Assembly: GCF_001273845.1 (NCBI RefSeq) | Contig: NZ_JHBW01000066.1 | Coordinates: 85,676-149,675, forward strand | DNA: 64,000 nucleotides | Direction: 5' to 3' | From: Leucobacter musarum subsp. musarum | GTDB taxonomy: Bacteria > Actinomycetota > Actinomycetes > Actinomycetales > Microbacteriaceae | In this document: piece by piece, positions 32,645-40,882 of the stretch | Position numbering within the stretch: the first letter of the stretch is position 1 | Layout: each line of letters opens with the position of its first letter | Program-made: the position numbers and the translations under genes | The notes under the pieces: model-generated | Told to the model about the DNA's origin: nothing | Databases searched by the model: none | The model's input: only the letters and a program-made list of their open reading frames with translations

Positions 32645-34015
32645 CTAGTTCGCAGCGGTGTTCAGTGCGGCGTGCTCGGCGCGGAACTCGGTTTCGAGCT
32701 GGCGACGGATCTTCACCGCGAACTGCGATTCGTCGAGTTCGACGTCGTTCCACGACACGATCGCGTCCTTCGGGACGTCGCGAATGAGCTTCGCACCGTG
32801 CGCGAGGCCGAGGGGCAGCGCGTGGTGCTTTAGCGACTTCGACGCGGGAGCGAGCTTGCCGAAGACGGTGTAACCGCCCTCGCCGTCGAGCGTTTCGCCC
32901 GCGCGCAGATCCCTCTTCGCCGTCGTGACCACGTCGCCGCGGAAGCCGGTCGGTGCGCCGGTGGCCTCGCCGCGAGTCACCGCAGCGGCGATCGAGACGC
33001 CGAGCTCCAGTCCGATCATGTGGTACGGGCGGTAGAGCGAGCCGTAGCGGCCGGTGGCATCCGTGTGCACGCCGTACTCGGCGAAGCACTGCACGGCGTA
33101 ATCGGTGACCGCTTCGAAGGTGACGTAGACGCCCCAACGCAGGTTGTCGGGCACCTCGGTGCCGTCGCGGTACATGCTCGATGCGATTTCGACCGTGCCG
33201 CGGCGGCTCAGCGAGCCTCCAAGTGCCTGCTCGCGGAAGACCGTGGGCAGATCATCCTTGCTGGCAGCAGGGAAGAGGAGGCCCTCTTCCTGCGGCAGCA
33301 GACCGGTGCCGTTGGCGACAGCGGCCATCTCGATCGCCGACTTCGTGCCGTCGAGGAACGAATTGAACATCTTCGGGTTGTAGTCGCCCGACGCGAGCTG
33401 CTCGTCGGTGAAGCCGTAGTAGTCCCACACCGTGTCGGGGGTCGAGTAGTTGTACTCGGGGAGGTACTTGGTGCCCTTGCCGGCGGCAACGACGTCGAAG
33501 CCCACCATGCGGCACCAGTCGACGAGCTCGCAGATCAGGGCGGGCTGGTCGCCGTACGCCATCGAGTAGATGACGCCCTTCTCCTGCGCGCGGCGCTGCA
33601 GGATCGGCCCCACCATGCAGTCGGCCTCCACGTTGACCATGACGACGTGCTTGCCGTGGTCGATCGCGGTGACGGCGTGGTAGGTGCCGACGAGCGGGTT
33701 GCCGGTGATCTCGAGGATGACCTCGACGGCGGGGTGGGTGATGAGTGCCGTCGAATCGTCGATGACGGCGGTGCCGCCGGTGCGCACGGCCTCGTCGAGT
33801 GACGCTGCGGCGTAGCGTTCAGCGGGCCAGCCGGTGCGATCGAGCGCTGCCTTCGCCTTGGGGACGTTGATGTCGGCGACGCCGACCACGTGGATCGTGG
33901 GGGAGCCCACGGCCTGCGTGAGGAACATGGATGCGAACTTGCCGGCACCGATCACGCCGACCCGAACGGGTCCGGATGCAGCGGTGCGCTGCTGCATGAG
34001 GCTGAAGAGATTCAT
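32645..34015 (-). CDS. NAD(P)-dependent oxidoreductase with C-terminal SAF domain (homoserine dehydrogenase-like, COG4091 type)
   Basis: A 456-residue protein; ATG 34013-34015 behind AAGGAG. Rossmann motif VRVGVIGAGKFASMFL; then EVILEITGNPLVGTYHAV, HGKHVVMVNVEADCMVGPIL and SMAYGDQPALICELVDW, characteristic of the SAF-domain homoserine-dehydrogenase-like family. The C-terminal SAF part includes TTAKRDLRAGETLDGEGGYTVFGKL. It should oxidise or reduce a hydroxy acid or lactone. As first gene of the operon, it probably generates the oxo-acid used by the DUF1537 kinase; the exact substrate is unknown. Confidence 0.85.
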   Translation of the reverse strand: MNLFSLMQQRTAASGPVRVGVIGAGKFASMFLTQAVGSPTIHVVGVADINVPKAKAALDRTGWPAERYAAASLDEAVRTGGTAVIDDSTALITHPAVEVILEITGNPLVGTYHAVTAIDHGKHVVMVNVEADCMVGPILQRRAQEKGVIYSMAYGDQPALICELVDWCRMVGFDVVAAGKGTKYLPEYNYSTPDTVWDYYGFTDEQLASGDYNPKMFNSFLDGTKSAIEMAAVANGTGLLPQEEGLLFPAASKDDLPTVFREQALGGSLSRRGTVEIASSMYRDGTEVPDNLRWGVYVTFEAVTDYAVQCFAEYGVHTDATGRYGSLYRPYHMIGLELGVSIAAAVTRGEATGAPTGFRGDVVTTAKRDLRAGETLDGEGGYTVFGKLAPASKSLKHHALPLGLAHGAKLIRDVPKDAIVSWNDVELDESQFAVKIRRQLETEFRAEHAALNTAAN

Positions 34016-34093
34016 CGTCGGACTCCTTACCGTCGCCGAAGCGAAATGCTGTTCGATGAGGCGGGAAAGTCGTCTCGATCGCTCGTTGGTCAA

Positions 34094-34143
34094 TGGTCAA
34101 ACCATCGATCACTGATGCTAGGTGATGGTCTGACCATCAGCAA
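34094..34143 (-). promoter_or_regulatory. Promoter with two FadR/GntR operators
   Basis: On the minus strand, -35-like TTGCTG (34138-34143) and -10-like TAGCAT (34115-34120) are 17 bp apart. The perfect palindrome TGATGGTCTGACCATCA (34123-34139) fills the spacer. A second copy, TGGTCAAACCA, is at 34094-34104, just downstream of the expected start point. Both fit TGGTNNNACCA, the FadR-family half-site pattern. This predicts repression of the six-gene operon. Confidence 0.78.
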
Positions 34144-34317
34144 GGTGTCGGGAGTGTTGCGAACACGTTTCCGGCAGAAAGACGCGGATCTCTCGCAAAT
34201 ATTGTCTGGGGGCGTGCGAGGCGAACGGATCCTGCCAATGTGCGAACATATGTCGTCGCCGGGGTGGGGTGGGGCTTCCGAAGTTCCGCATAGGGGGGTC
34301 TGTGCGCACACGAGAAT

Positions 34318-34351
34318 GGGCCCGGGGCACCTGACTGGGTGCTCCGGGCCC
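34318..34351. terminator. Hairpin terminator after the amine oxidase gene
   Basis: GGGCCCGGGGCACC (34318-34331) pairs with 34338-34351 with one G-U pair. It lies 18 bp past the stop of the minus-strand amine oxidase gene and is followed on that strand by ATTCTCGTG. Confidence 0.7.
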
Positions 34352-34368
34352 GGAGGGTCTGTGTCGAA

Positions 34369-35598
34369 CTATTCGGCCAGAACGACGCTCAATGCTGTGG
34401 CGGCGCGATACCCCGACGCGACCGCGCCCGAGAGCGATTGCGCGAGGCCGGTGTGCTCGCCGGCGATGGCGACGCGGCCGGCGGCTCGTTCGAAGACACG
34501 TGCATCGGATTCGCTCCAGTCCAGGCCGGGCGCGGTGTACGAGCCCTGCGTCCACGGGTCGTCGGCCCAGGTGGTCAAGAGCACTTCTCCGTCGATCTCG
34601 AGCTCGGGGCGCATGGTGCGAAGTGCCGCGGTCCACCCCTGCGGCCCGCGATCGACAGCGAGCGCGTCGAGCGCGAATGGGCCGCCCGCGAACGACGAGA
34701 GCGCGTTGATACGATGCTCGCCGTCTTGTGAGAGGGATCGCCAGGACCACCAGGTGTGATCGGGGTTCTGGAGCGCGATGTCGTCATCGACGCGTGACAA
34801 CGGCACCCCGAGTTTCGCGGCCACGCCCATGAATCGATGGTCGAGCGCTGTCTGCTGGTCTGTGGGGAGCGCGAAGCCGAGATCGAGCGAGCGGAGCACA
34901 GGGAGTGGAACGGCGATGACCGCGGCGTCGCCGTCCAGGCGGGACCCGTCGGCGAGGTGCACCTGCACTCCCGACGCCGACTGCTCCACACCCGTAATGG
35001 GATGCTCGCGGCGCACGCGGTCTCCGAGTCGACGCGCAAGTTCGATCGCCAGCGATTGATTGCCGCCGACCAAGCGACCCCCATCCTCGATGTAGCCATC
35101 GACCGTCGACGACTCGTGCAGCAGCACGGCTTCGGCGCTCACGCGCGATGGATCGGCTGCGGCAGAGGTCGTCATTCGGCGATAGACCGGATCGAGCCGA
35201 TACTCGTTCCCGAGGGCTTCAGCGAATGCGCGCTCCAGCGATACCCGCTCCTCTCCATCGGCGAGCATGCGCTGCAGGGTGGCGGTGACGCGCGCGGTGG
35301 TGTCGCCGAGCTCGGCGAAGTTGATGATGCGGCCGTTGACGGTGCGTCGGCCGTAGCGCACGTTGTGCGAGAGGATCGGAACCCCGACTTCTGCGGCCAA
35401 ACGTCTGATGGGAAACTCGGTCGGAAAGATGTACTCGCCGCCGCGTTCGGTGATCTCCCCGTTGCCGAGTCGCTCGGACCAGGTGCGGCCTCCGACCCGG
35501 TCGCGTGCCTCGAGCACCGTGCATCGGTGCCCCGACTTCTCGAGTTCCCAGGCCGTGGTGAGGCCGGCCAGGCCGGCTCCGATGACAACGACGTGCAT
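34369..35598 (-). CDS. Flavin-containing amine oxidase (first copy)
   Basis: A 409-residue FAD oxidase; ATG 35596-35598 after AAGGAGG. The dinucleotide motif VVVIGAGLAGLTTAWELEKSGH is followed by LEARDRVGGRTWSERLG, and the C-terminal FAD loop GRVAIAGEHTG ... GAVASGYRAA closes it. This is the monoamine/putrescine oxidase fold, giving an aldehyde, ammonia and hydrogen peroxide. It has its own promoter with the same operator module as the XRE-cupin regulator gene, so its control is tied to the polyamine cluster. The substrate amine is not fixed by sequence. Confidence 0.88.
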   Translation of the reverse strand: MHVVVIGAGLAGLTTAWELEKSGHRCTVLEARDRVGGRTWSERLGNGEITERGGEYIFPTEFPIRRLAAEVGVPILSHNVRYGRRTVNGRIINFAELGDTTARVTATLQRMLADGEERVSLERAFAEALGNEYRLDPVYRRMTTSAAADPSRVSAEAVLLHESSTVDGYIEDGGRLVGGNQSLAIELARRLGDRVRREHPITGVEQSASGVQVHLADGSRLDGDAAVIAVPLPVLRSLDLGFALPTDQQTALDHRFMGVAAKLGVPLSRVDDDIALQNPDHTWWSWRSLSQDGEHRINALSSFAGGPFALDALAVDRGPQGWTAALRTMRPELEIDGEVLLTTWADDPWTQGSYTAPGLDWSESDARVFERAAGRVAIAGEHTGLAQSLSGAVASGYRAATALSVVLAE

Positions 35599-35630
35599 GT
35601 CGATTCCTCCTTGAATCGTGGCGCATTTCG

Positions 35631-35689
35631 CTGAACGCTCTGTTCAGTGATGTGCGGCTCACTGTACAGTCGGCGTTCCGCATCCGCAA
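35631..35689 (-). promoter_or_regulatory. Amine oxidase promoter/operator module (copy A)
   Basis: On the minus strand: -35-like TTGCGG (35684-35689), 17-bp spacer, -10-like TACAGT (35661-35666), then an operator CTGAACNNNNNGTTCAG (35631-35647). CGACTGTACAGTGA (35659-35672), eight free bases and TCACTGAACA recur in the same order and spacing before the XRE-cupin gene (37347-37388). Confidence 0.8.
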
Positions 35690-35693
35690 TGAC

Positions 35694-35736
35694 GAACGCC
35701 CGCGGGGCCACCGGATCGGCGGCTCCGCGGGCGTTC
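35694..35736. terminator. Hairpin terminator after the MHS transporter gene
   Basis: GAACGCCCGCGG (35694-35705) and its exact complement (35725-35736) lie 24 bp beyond the minus-strand transporter stop and just before the amine oxidase promoter. Confidence 0.7.
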
Positions 35737-35759
35737 TCGCGCGCAGGGGTGCGGTGAGG

Positions 35760-37163
35760 TCAGGCCTCGATATCGACGCCCTTGGTCTCGCGAGTGAGCA
35801 GCAGCGACACGAACGTCACCAGCGCTGCCGCCGAGAGGTAGATGCCGACGAGCAGCGGGCTTCCGTCTGCGAGCCCCCACAGCCACACGGCCACGATGGG
35901 CGCGAGGGCGGCGCCGAGAATCGACGACACGTTGTAGGCGACGGCCGAGCCGGTGTAGCGCACGTTGGTCGGGAACATCTCGGGCAGGAACGCGCCCATC
36001 GGCCCGAACGTGAGCCCCATGAGGGTGAAGCCGAGTGCCAGGAAGAACATGACGAGCGGGGTGCTGCCGCCGCCGAGCAGCGGCACGAACGTGAACCCGA
36101 ACACCACGATCGCGGCGGTGACCACGAGCAGCGTCTTGCGTCGACCGAAGCGATCGGCGAAGGGGCCGGAGACCAGCGTGAAGATGCCGAAGAAGATCAC
36201 GCCGAAGACGAGCATCAGGATGAACTCGTTGTAGGTGTAGCCGAGACCCGGCACGTAGTTCGCAGCGTCGAAGGGCGTCCCGGCTGCCTCGGCCGCTTTC
36301 TGGGCGGCTTCGGCACCTGGACGGGTGCCGTAGGTCAGGGTGAACGACGTCATGAGGTAGAACAGCACGTAGGTCGCGAGCATCGCAAAGGTGCCGAGGA
36401 TCAGGCCCTTCCAATGGAAGCGGAAGGCGGTGGCGATCGGCATGCGCTTGACCTCGCCGGTCTGCTTCGCCTGCTCGAACGCCTTCGACTCGACGAGCTT
36501 CAGGCGCACCCAGAGGCCCACGATCACCATGACCGCAGAGAACAGGAACGGGATCCGCCAGCCCCACTCGAGGAACGCGGCCGAGGGCTGGCCGGGGTTC
36601 GCCGGGTCAGCGAGCAGGTGATTGATCACGAAGAACAGCATGTTCGCGATGATGAAGCCGATGGGGGCACCGAGCTGCGGGAAGGTGCCGTACCAGGCAC
36701 GCTTGCCTTCAGGAGCGTTCTCGGTCGCCACGAGGGCGGCACCCGACCACTCGCCGCCCAGGGCGAACCCCTGTGCGAGACGCATGATCAGCAGCAGGGC
36801 TGCGGCCCAGGCCCCGACCTGCGCGTGGGTGGGGAGGATGCCGATGGCGAAGGTCGCGATGCCCATGGTGATGAGCGAGGCGACCAAGGTTGTCTTGCGG
36901 CCGAGTCGGTCGCCGAGGTGCCCGAAGAAGATGGCTCCGACGGGGCGCGCGAGCATGGCGGCGCCGAAGGTCGCGAACGAGGCGAGCAGTGCCGTCGTCT
37001 CGTTGCCGGTCGGGAAGAAGAGGTGCGGAAACACAAGTACGGCGGCGGTCGCGTAGACGTAGAAGTCGTAGAACTCGATCGTCGTGCCGACGAGGCTCGC
37101 GAGGATGACGCGCGCCGGAGTATTGCGCGGCTGCGTCGGGGCGGAAGAAGTGGTGGCTGACAC
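35760..37163 (-). CDS. MHS-family MFS transporter of the amine cluster
   Basis: A 467-residue transporter; GTG 37161-37163 is the first start in frame with family homology, with only a weak GAAAG before it. MHS marks: LVGTTIEFYDFYVYATAAVLVF, FGAAMLARPVGAIFFGHLGDRLGRKTTL, LGGEWSGAALVATENAPEGKRAW and FADRFGRRKTLLVV. Twelve helices are expected. It diverges from the XRE-cupin regulator gene across about 265 bp that include the operator at 37372-37388, so it may be co-regulated. A carboxylate or betaine-like substrate is typical of the family. Confidence 0.92.
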   Translation of the reverse strand: MSATTSSAPTQPRNTPARVILASLVGTTIEFYDFYVYATAAVLVFPHLFFPTGNETTALLASFATFGAAMLARPVGAIFFGHLGDRLGRKTTLVASLITMGIATFAIGILPTHAQVGAWAAALLLIMRLAQGFALGGEWSGAALVATENAPEGKRAWYGTFPQLGAPIGFIIANMLFFVINHLLADPANPGQPSAAFLEWGWRIPFLFSAVMVIVGLWVRLKLVESKAFEQAKQTGEVKRMPIATAFRFHWKGLILGTFAMLATYVLFYLMTSFTLTYGTRPGAEAAQKAAEAAGTPFDAANYVPGLGYTYNEFILMLVFGVIFFGIFTLVSGPFADRFGRRKTLLVVTAAIVVFGFTFVPLLGGGSTPLVMFFLALGFTLMGLTFGPMGAFLPEMFPTNVRYTGSAVAYNVSSILGAALAPIVAVWLWGLADGSPLLVGIYLSAAALVTFVSLLLTRETKGVDIEA

Positions 37164-37329
37164 GGTATGGCTTTCAGAGCGATTGCGTAAGTGCGTGCAG
37201 CTCAGTCCCGGATCAGGCTCAGTGCGCGACGTCGGGCGTGTGTGCTTGTGGCAGACCACGCCATGATACGCGCGATTCACGTCGAATTCACATCTGAGAG
37301 TGCGATCGCATCACGTTTGCATCACGTGC

Positions 37330-37388
37330 TTGCAGGAGTGGAGTCGCGACTGTACAGTGATGCGAAAGTCACTGAACATTATGTTCAG
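37330..37388 (+). promoter_or_regulatory. XRE-cupin gene promoter/operator module (copy B)
   Basis: -35-like TTGCAG (37330-37335), 17-bp spacer, -10-like TACAGT (37353-37358), then the perfect palindrome CTGAACATTATGTTCAG (37372-37388) over the expected start-point region. CAGTGA-8 bp-TCACTG forms a second inverted repeat. The layout matches copy A at 35631-35689 base for base in spacing. It is the probable autoregulatory site of the regulator at 37429. Confidence 0.82.
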
Positions 37389-37428
37389 TATCCGCGACGA
37401 TGCGGTGCAGCGGTTCGAGGAGGAACCC

Positions 37429-38007
37429 ATGACGTCAGATCACGCGCTCGAACTCGGCAAGCGAGTTGCCGCGCTTCGAGAGGTTCGAGGCATGAGCCTC
37501 CGCTCGCTCGCCGCAGCCGCCGGAGTGAGCTCCAGCTTCCTCAGCCAGCTCGAGAATGCGCGCACCAATGCCAGCGTCGCATCGCTGCGCAAGATCGCGG
37601 TGGCGCTCGGCGTCTCGCCCGCCCAGCTGCTCGACGACAAGCTCGTGCACACCCGCGGGGTGCTGCGCGCGGCGGATCGCCCGACCTATCCGCTCGAGGG
37701 CGCCGACAAGTTCGTGGTTTCGCTGCCGCCGCTGCGCAACCTCGAAATCTACGCCGGCCGCTTCGAACCCGGGAGCTCCACGGGCGCCGACCCCTACACC
37801 CACGGCCAATCGCAGGAGTTCCTGCTCGTGACGTCGGGCGAAGTGGAGCTCGAACTCGGAGACGAACGGTACACCCTGCGCGAAGACGACTCGATCGAGT
37901 TTCTGAGTTCGGTGCCGCACCGCGTCGCCAACGTCTCGGAGACCCCGGCGAAGGTGATCTGGATCAACAGCCCGCCGACCCCCGTCGAGGACGCACACGG
38001 CGACTGA
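37429..38007 (+). CDS. XRE-family regulator with cupin domain (PuuR-like)
   Basis: A 192-residue regulator. ATG 37429 follows GGAGGAA; the longer frame would start upstream of the promoter and is rejected. Residues about 8-62 are the helix-turn-helix (LGKRVAALREVRGMSLRSLAAAAGVSSSFLSQLENARTN, cited by its parts GMSLRSLAAAAGVS and SSFLSQLEN). Residues about 110-185 are a cupin (YTHGQSQEFLLVTSGEVELELG, LREDDSIEFLSSVPHRVAN). XRE-cupin proteins such as PuuR sense polyamines or related metabolites. It precedes the PotABCD-like importer by 57 bp. Confidence 0.9.
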   Translation: MTSDHALELGKRVAALREVRGMSLRSLAAAAGVSSSFLSQLENARTNASVASLRKIAVALGVSPAQLLDDKLVHTRGVLRAADRPTYPLEGADKFVVSLPPLRNLEIYAGRFEPGSSTGADPYTHGQSQEFLLVTSGEVELELGDERYTLREDDSIEFLSSVPHRVANVSETPAKVIWINSPPTPVEDAHGD

Positions 38008-38064
38008 CGCACGACCGCACCACCCCTGCTGCACCGACATGACCATCAATGGAGAGGCCACATC

Positions 38065-39183
38065 ATGAAGACAGGAATCATTCGGAAGTTCACGACCGGC
38101 GTCGCGCTGCTCGGAGCGGGAGCGCTGCTCGTCGGCTGTTCCGCCGGCGGCCCGGCCGACGATATCGACCTCGGTGACGGCCCGGCGGAGGCCGGCGTGG
38201 TCAAGGAGGGCGCGCTCGATGGCCTCAACCTCACGTTTGTGTCGTGGGGCGGCGTGTTCCAGGAAGGCCAGATGGAAGCCGCGGGCACGCCGTTCGCGAA
38301 GGCTTCGGGCGCGAACGTCCTTGAGGACGGCCCGACGGAGTACGCGAAGGTCAAAGCGCAGGTCGACAACAACGCCGTGACCTGGGACGTCGTCGACACC
38401 GACATCATCTGGGCGCAGAAGCAGTGCGGCGAAGACGGCCTGCTGCAAGACATCGACACGAGCATCGTCGACGTGTCGAAGGTGCCGGAGGGTCTGGTGG
38501 GCGACTGCTACGTGCCGGCGATGCAGTACGGCTACGTCATCTTGTACAACGCAGACAAATACCCAACGGCTCCGACCGGCTGGGCAGACTTCTACGACAC
38601 CGAGAAGTTCCCGGGCAAGCGGGCGATCGCGGGGTTCGAAGACATCGGGCCCGGTGTCTACGAGGGCGCGCTGCTGGCCGACGGGGTCGCTCCCGATGAC
38701 CTGTACCCGCTCGACATGGATCGCGCCTACCAGGGGCTCGATAAGATCCGTGACAGCCTGATCTACTGGAAGACGGGCGCCGAGTCGCAGCAGATGATCG
38801 AGTCGGGTGAGGCCGACATGGCGCTCGTCTGGTCGGGTCGCGGCTACGCCGCTGTGGCGAACGGCGCGAACTACAAGCCGATCTGGAACCAGGCGCTGCA
38901 GATCACCGAGGCGCTGGGTGTGCCGAAGGGTGCCGCGAACCCGCAGGCATCGATGGCGTTCCTGAACTACTACCTCGGCAAGGAGCAGCAGGAGAAGCTC
39001 ACTGAGCTGACCTCGTACTCGCCCGTCAATACCGATGCGCAGCCGAACCTCGACGCGCTCGGCAAAGAGTTCCTGACGACCGAGCCCGCGATCGCCGAGC
39101 AGATGGTCGCAACCGACGCGAAGTGGTGGGCTGAGAACTACGACTCCGAGCTCGAGCGCTGGATGACCTGGCTGCAGGGATGA
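38065..39183 (+). CDS. Polyamine-type ABC transporter substrate-binding lipoprotein (PotD/PotF-like)
   Basis: A 372-residue lipoprotein, ATG 38065 with GGAGAGG upstream. The signal peptide ends LLVGC, with the lipidated Cys about residue 25. The mature part has LNLTFVSWGGVFQEGQMEAAGTPF, DVVDTDIIWAQKQCGEDGLL, YGYVILYNADKYP and GFEDIGPGVYEGALLADGV, the PotD/SBP_bac_8 pattern. It captures the ligand outside the cell for the permeases at 39195 and 40076. The adjoining regulator and oxidases argue for putrescine, spermidine or a related amine; specificity residues were not analysed. Confidence 0.9.
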   Translation: MKTGIIRKFTTGVALLGAGALLVGCSAGGPADDIDLGDGPAEAGVVKEGALDGLNLTFVSWGGVFQEGQMEAAGTPFAKASGANVLEDGPTEYAKVKAQVDNNAVTWDVVDTDIIWAQKQCGEDGLLQDIDTSIVDVSKVPEGLVGDCYVPAMQYGYVILYNADKYPTAPTGWADFYDTEKFPGKRAIAGFEDIGPGVYEGALLADGVAPDDLYPLDMDRAYQGLDKIRDSLIYWKTGAESQQMIESGEADMALVWSGRGYAAVANGANYKPIWNQALQITEALGVPKGAANPQASMAFLNYYLGKEQQEKLTELTSYSPVNTDAQPNLDALGKEFLTTEPAIAEQMVATDAKWWAENYDSELERWMTWLQG

Positions 39184-39194
39184 GCTGGTAACCC

Positions 39195-40076
39195 GTGACC
39201 ACCACGAACCTCCCCGTGGTGCGCGCCGCGAACACTTCGCGGCGCGCACCCTACCGGGCGCTGCTTCTGCTGCTGCCCGCGTACGCGCTCCTCGTCGGAG
39301 TCTTCGCGTATCCCGTGTTCGAGAGCATGTGGCGCAGCGTGAGCGAACCCGAACTCGGTTTCGGTAACTACACCTGGGCGCTCCAGAATCCGCAGAACCT
39401 CGAGATCCTCGGCCGCACGTTCGGCAACGCGTTCCTCGCGACCCTGATCTGCCTGCTGCTCGCCTACCCCTACGCGTTCCTGATGACGGTCGTCGGCCCG
39501 AAGGCGCGCATGGTGCTGGTGGTCATCTCTCTGATCCCGTTCTGGACGTCGCTGATGATTCGCACGTTCGCCTGGATCGTGCTGCTGCAGGATTCGGGCG
39601 TCGTGAACTCGTTCTTCGAGATGCTCGGCCTCGGGCCCTTCCAATTGATCCGCAGCAATACGGGCGTGCTCATCGGGCTCAGCCAGGTGCTCATGCCGTT
39701 CATGGTGCTGCCGCTCTACGCGGTGATGAACGGCATCGACGGGCGCCTCGTGACCGCGGCTCGCTCGCTCGGTGCCAAGCCCTCGGTCGCGTTCTTCCGC
39801 ATCTTCGTGCCGCTGTCGATCCCGGGCATCGCCGCGGGCTCGCTCATGGTCTTCATCCAGTCGCTCGGGTTCTACGTGACCCCGGCGCTGCTCGGCTCAC
39901 CGTCTGACAGCATGCTCGCGCAGGCGATCTACGCGCAGGTGAGCAGCCTGCTGCAGTGGGGTCGAGGCGGGGCGCTCGGCGTGATCCTGCTCATGGCGAC
40001 GTTCCTGCTGCTCGGGCTCGTGGGATTGATATTGAGATCGGCGCGGCGCCGCGGTCTCGCGGTGGAGGCGTTCTGA
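39195..40076 (+). CDS. Polyamine-type ABC transporter permease 1 (PotB-like)
   Basis: A 293-residue membrane protein, GTG 39195, 11 bp after the binding-protein stop. About six helices: LLLLLPAYALLVGVFAYPVF, GNAFLATLICLLLAYPYAFLM, MVLVVISLIPFWTSLMIRTFAWIVLL, VLIGLSQVLMPFMVLPLYAVM and others. The EAA loop is AARSLGAKPSVAFFRIFVPLSIPG. PFWTSLMIRTFAW is typical of PotB. Its stop shares a base with the start of the next permease gene (TGATG), so the two are translationally coupled. Confidence 0.92.
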   Translation: MTTTNLPVVRAANTSRRAPYRALLLLLPAYALLVGVFAYPVFESMWRSVSEPELGFGNYTWALQNPQNLEILGRTFGNAFLATLICLLLAYPYAFLMTVVGPKARMVLVVISLIPFWTSLMIRTFAWIVLLQDSGVVNSFFEMLGLGPFQLIRSNTGVLIGLSQVLMPFMVLPLYAVMNGIDGRLVTAARSLGAKPSVAFFRIFVPLSIPGIAAGSLMVFIQSLGFYVTPALLGSPSDSMLAQAIYAQVSSLLQWGRGGALGVILLMATFLLLGLVGLILRSARRRGLAVEAF

Positions 40077-40882
40077 TGATCAAACTGCACCCCGCGACGC
40101 GGGTCATCCTGTGGATCTTCAGCGCGCTCATCGCGCTCTGGCTCATTGCCCCGACGCTCGTGGTGATCCCGCTGAGCTTCACCGGTAAGGCGTCGTTCGT
40201 CTTCCCGCCCGACTCCTGGTCGCTGCAGTGGTACGAGTCGTTCTTCTCGAATCGTGCTTGGACCTCCGCGCTGTCGAACTCGCTGCTCGTCGGGTTGCTC
40301 GTCGCACTCCTCGCAACGGTGCTCGGTCTGCTCGCGGCGCTCGGCCTGCGGGCGCTCGTGAACAAGCGCTTGTCGACGACGCTGCGCATCGGGCTCCTCG
40401 CCCCGATGGTGGTGCCGGGCATCGTGGTGGCGATCGGCATCTACGCGGTGTTCTTGAAGCTCGGGCTCGTCGGCACGGTCGTCGGGTTCGTGCTGGCGCA
40501 CACGGTGCTCGCACTCCCGTTCACCGTGATCGCGATCACGGCCGGGTTCGCCGGGTTTGACGACCGTCTCGAACTGGCCTCGCTCAGCCTGGGTGCCGGG
40601 CAGCTCAAGACGTTTCTCACCGTTACGCTGCCGAACATCGTGCCCGGCATCGTCTCGGGGGCGCTGTTCGCCTTCGTGACGTCGTTCGACGAGGTCGTGC
40701 TCTCCCTCTTCATCAAGAGCCCGTACCTCAATACACTCCCTGTTCTCATGTACGCGAGTGTCACTCGCGATACCGACCCGACGCTCGCGGCAGCAGCGAC
40801 CGTCATTCTCGTGTTCACCACCGTGCTCGTCATCGGCGCGCTGGTGCTGACCGGAAGGAAATCCCGTGGCCGTCGAGCATAA
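40076..40882 (+). CDS. Polyamine-type ABC transporter permease 2 (PotC-like)
   Basis: A 268-residue membrane protein, ATG 40076, overlapping the previous stop. Helices include VILWIFSALIALWLIAPTLVVIPLSF and NSLLVGLLVALLATVLGLLAALGL; the PotC landmark LLAPMVVPGIVVAIGIYAVF is present, as is the EAA loop ASLSLGAGQLKTFLTVTLPNIVPGI. It pairs with the PotB-like subunit to form the channel. Its 3' end overlaps the ATPase gene by 17 bp. Confidence 0.92.
   Translation: MIKLHPATRVILWIFSALIALWLIAPTLVVIPLSFTGKASFVFPPDSWSLQWYESFFSNRAWTSALSNSLLVGLLVALLATVLGLLAALGLRALVNKRLSTTLRIGLLAPMVVPGIVVAIGIYAVFLKLGLVGTVVGFVLAHTVLALPFTVIAITAGFAGFDDRLELASLSLGAGQLKTFLTVTLPNIVPGIVSGALFAFVTSFDEVVLSLFIKSPYLNTLPVLMYASVTRDTDPTLAAAATVILVFTTVLVIGALVLTGRKSRGRRA

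Larger units (their letters stand above)
34016..34368. other. 353-bp intergenic region
   Basis: No credible gene is seen. The left third holds the operon promoter with two FadR-type operators, and the right end holds a terminator hairpin for the amine oxidase gene. The middle (about 34150-34310) shows nothing recognisable. Confidence 0.6.

Noticed and set aside
37300..37428. Upstream start for the XRE-cupin regulator
   Set aside because: It would begin before the promoter and operator at 37330-37388. ATG 37429 has a proper GGAGGAA site.
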